Below are positions 62,162-64,000 of a stretch of 64,000 bases of DNA, in pieces. The stretch is from the NCBI RefSeq assembly GCF_900289145.1, contig NZ_OKQO01000006.1:245736-309735 (forward strand), read 5' to 3'. Position 1 is the stretch's first letter. Each line of letters opens with the position of its first letter. Below the pieces are notes generated by a model. That model had not been told where the DNA came from. It was given only the letters and a program-made list of their open reading frames with translations, and did not search any database. A program made the translations under genes and the position numbers. Source of the stretch: Neobittarella massiliensis (ex Bilen et al. 2018) (lineage in GTDB: Bacteria > Bacillota > Clostridia > Oscillospirales > Ruminococcaceae).

Positions 62162-63730
62162 ATGCAAAACGGCCTGTTGAAGCGGTATTTTTTAACCTGT
62201 ATGGCGGTGGTGCTGGCCAGCATCACCATCCTGGGCACCGTGTTTTTATTTTTGGCCGCCCAGTACTTTAAGGGCGAGAGCCTCGACCAGCTCGATACCA
62301 TGGCCGAGCACACCGCCGAGATCACCGAGAAGGTCATCGTCTACGACGGCAGCCAGTACAGTTGGCTGGGCGCCAAAGAAGATGTGATGAGCCTGCTCAA
62401 AGAGCGCTATCAGGGCTTTACCTTGGGCGCCAAAGACAGCGACATCTTTTTGACTACCGCCGACGGGGTGACCGAGGTGTGCACCGAGGACGCCCCCTGC
62501 GCCCACACCACCTACAAGATCTCGTCCAAGCTGCTCGACAAGGCCTTTAAAGACGGCAGCTACCGCGGTATGAGCACGCTGGGCGAGATCTACAAGACCA
62601 GCCACTACGTGGTGGCCCAGCCGGTGGTCAAAGACGGCGGCGTGGTGGTCGGCTATGTGTTTGCCGCCTCGCCGGCCAAAGAGCTCTCTACCTTCCTCAT
62701 GGATATGCTCAAGATGTTCGGCGGCGCCGCGCTGCTGGTCATCCTGTTTTCGTTCGTGGTCATCTACCCCTCCACCAACCGGCTGGTCAAGCCGCTGCGG
62801 GAGATGGCCGTCTGCGCCCAGCGCTTCGGCAAAGGAGATTTCAGCCAAAAGATCCCGGTCACCGAGAACGACGAGATGGGCCAGCTGGCCATGTCGCTCA
62901 ACAACATGGCCTCCTCGCTGGCTATGACCGAGTCGGTGCGCCGCAGCTTTGTGGCCAACGTCTCCCACGAGCTCAAAACGCCCATGACCACCATCGGCGG
63001 CTTTGTCGATGGCATCCTGGACCATACCATCCCCCCCGAAAAAGAGGACTACTACCTGCGCATCGTCTCCACCGAGGTCAAGCGGCTGTCCCGCCTCATC
63101 TCCGGTATGCTCAACGTCTCCAAGATCGAGGCCGGCGAGATGCGGCTGAACGTCACCACCTTCAACATCTGCGACACGGTGCTGGCGGCGCTGCTCTCCT
63201 TTGAACAGCAGATCGATAAAAAGCACATCGATATCCAGGGCCTGGACGTGGGCAAAGTAATGGTGCAGGGCGACAAAGACCTGCTGCATCAGGTCATTTA
63301 CAACCTGGTAGACAACGCCGTAAAGTTCGTCAACGAAGGTGGGCAGATACGCTTTGCCTTCTCGCAGGGCCCGGGCGGCACCATGGTGGCCATCCGCAAC
63401 ACCGGCGAAGGCATCCCCAAAGAGCAGATGCAGCAGGTGTTCGAGCGCTTTTACAAGACCGACCGCTCCCGCAGCCTCGACAAAAAAGGCGTTGGCCTGG
63501 GTCTGTACATCGTCAAGACCATCATCGCCCGCCACGGCGGCGACATCGTGGTCTCCAGCAAAGAAGGCGAGTACACCGAGTTTAAATTTTCGCTGCCGCC
63601 GGCGCCCAAGGAGCGCAGCGGCCACCAGAAGAGCAAACAGCAGCCCGGCGGCCAGCCCAGGGGCACGACTGCCCAGCCGCTGCCCACCCAGCCGCCGGCC
63701 GGTCCCGGCGATGGGGGTTTACAGCCGTAG
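62162..63730 (+). CDS. Membrane sensor histidine kinase
   Basis: 522 residues. One span at about 10-32, an extracytoplasmic sensor domain of about 150 residues (with a CTEDAPCAHT cysteine pair), a second span at about 182-205, a HAMP linker, the phospho-acceptor region VANVSHELKTPMTTIGGF (histidine near 270) and the HATPase domain (NLVDNAVKF, then NTGEGIP and KKGVGLGLYIV). The G1 box has N in place of the usual D. A proline/glutamine-rich tail follows. ATG at 62162 after GGGGAAGAG. Pairs with the regulator at 61363-62049. Confidence 0.95.
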   Translation: MQNGLLKRYFLTCMAVVLASITILGTVFLFLAAQYFKGESLDQLDTMAEHTAEITEKVIVYDGSQYSWLGAKEDVMSLLKERYQGFTLGAKDSDIFLTTADGVTEVCTEDAPCAHTTYKISSKLLDKAFKDGSYRGMSTLGEIYKTSHYVVAQPVVKDGGVVVGYVFAASPAKELSTFLMDMLKMFGGAALLVILFSFVVIYPSTNRLVKPLREMAVCAQRFGKGDFSQKIPVTENDEMGQLAMSLNNMASSLAMTESVRRSFVANVSHELKTPMTTIGGFVDGILDHTIPPEKEDYYLRIVSTEVKRLSRLISGMLNVSKIEAGEMRLNVTTFNICDTVLAALLSFEQQIDKKHIDIQGLDVGKVMVQGDKDLLHQVIYNLVDNAVKFVNEGGQIRFAFSQGPGGTMVAIRNTGEGIPKEQMQQVFERFYKTDRSRSLDKKGVGLGLYIVKTIIARHGGDIVVSSKEGEYTEFKFSLPPAPKERSGHQKSKQQPGGQPRGTTAQPLPTQPPAGPGDGGLQP

Positions 63731-63839
63731 CCGAGTGAGCGCGGCAGAATTTTAAACCAATTTATACCGCCTTAAAGATTTATTTATATTTTTCGGGTAT
63801 CATAACAGCAGCGACAAAAAGCGTAGGAGGCACCTGTGT

Positions 63840-64000
63840 ATGAACGAGTATAACGGACAAAACGGCTTTGGGGACCAGCCGCCCCAGGAAACAGGCTGGA
63901 CCGACAGCGGCGCCAGCGGCCAAAACAGCACCGATCCCGGCGCCGCCGGGCCGCAGCCAGGTGCCAGCTCCGCCGCGCCCGAGAGCGCGCCGCCGTCAGA
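63840..64000 (+). CDS. N-terminal fragment of a protein with low-complexity start, cut by window edge
   Basis: ATG at 63840 has AGGAGG nine bases upstream. The 53 visible residues are rich in G, Q, P, S and A (NEYNGQNGFGDQPPQE at the start) with no domain yet. HtrA-type serine proteases often begin this way beside such kinases, but nothing here proves it. Confidence 0.6.
   Translation, partial: MNEYNGQNGFGDQPPQETGWTDSGASGQNSTDPGAAGPQPGASSAAPESAPPS

Overview
The window is a piece of a chromosome from a spore-forming, Gram-positive member of the class Clostridia, most likely a high-GC Oscillospirales/Ruminococcaceae-type lineage (inference). The basis is the spore-specific genes (spoVAC-spoVAD-spoVAE, gpr, spoIIP, a spoIIQ-like M23 protein), strong GGAGG ribosome-binding sites, very frequent TTG/GTG starts, and the hrcA-grpE-dnaK-dnaJ operon behind a CIRCE element. 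No rRNA, tRNA, insertion sequence or CRISPR array was found.

Region 1 (1-19.4 kb) is a surface-polysaccharide locus made of two divergent gene sets around an intergenic at 11.63-12.0 kb. The leftward set holds a nonulosonic (sialic-type) acid synthase, a cytidylyltransferase-PseG fusion, a Wzx flippase, a GT52 sialyltransferase-like enzyme, a Wzy-type polymerase, UDP-galactopyranose mutase and four GT2 glycosyltransferases. The rightward set holds two GT4 enzymes, a GT2, an EpsG-like polymerase, a CDP-glycerol glycerophosphotransferase, a second Wzx and glycerol-3-phosphate cytidylyltransferase. Together they suggest a glycan carrying a nonulosonate and galactofuranose, and a second polymer decorated with glycerol phosphate. 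Much of the locus is clearly AT-richer than the rest of the window.

Region 2 (19.4-26.3 kb) is a sporulation block: spoIIQ-like gene, a lipoprotein, the spoVA genes, rpsT on the opposite strand, then gpr-spoIIP and a small membrane protein. Region 3 (26.3-30.8 kb) has lepA, an eight-copy array of about 156-bp repeats with a conserved foldable core, and hemW. Region 4 (30.9-34.5 kb) is a VTC polyphosphate polymerase-type gene, a DUF4956 membrane protein and a Cthe_2159-like beta-helix lipoprotein, preceded by Pho-box-like 11-bp-phased repeats. Region 5 (34.5-40.7 kb) is a GNAT gene and the heat-shock operon; a single degenerate relative of the repeat core lies between grpE and dnaK.

Region 6 (40.9-54.5 kb) holds an XRE-SdpI fusion, a guanine-type riboswitch followed by a purine permease and adenine deaminase, uppP, a ClC transporter with a TrkA-C domain, mtnN, rubrerythrin, a YbaK deacylase, an unassigned possible nuclease-fold protein and a MATE transporter with a terminator-like hairpin in its leader. 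Region 7 (54.9-64 kb) has a 1,575-residue secreted modular surface protein, ychF, and a PhoB/PhoP-type two-component system whose upstream region carries several sigma-A-like promoters and three 11-bp direct repeats resembling those before the VTC gene. The last 161 bases start another gene that runs off the edge.
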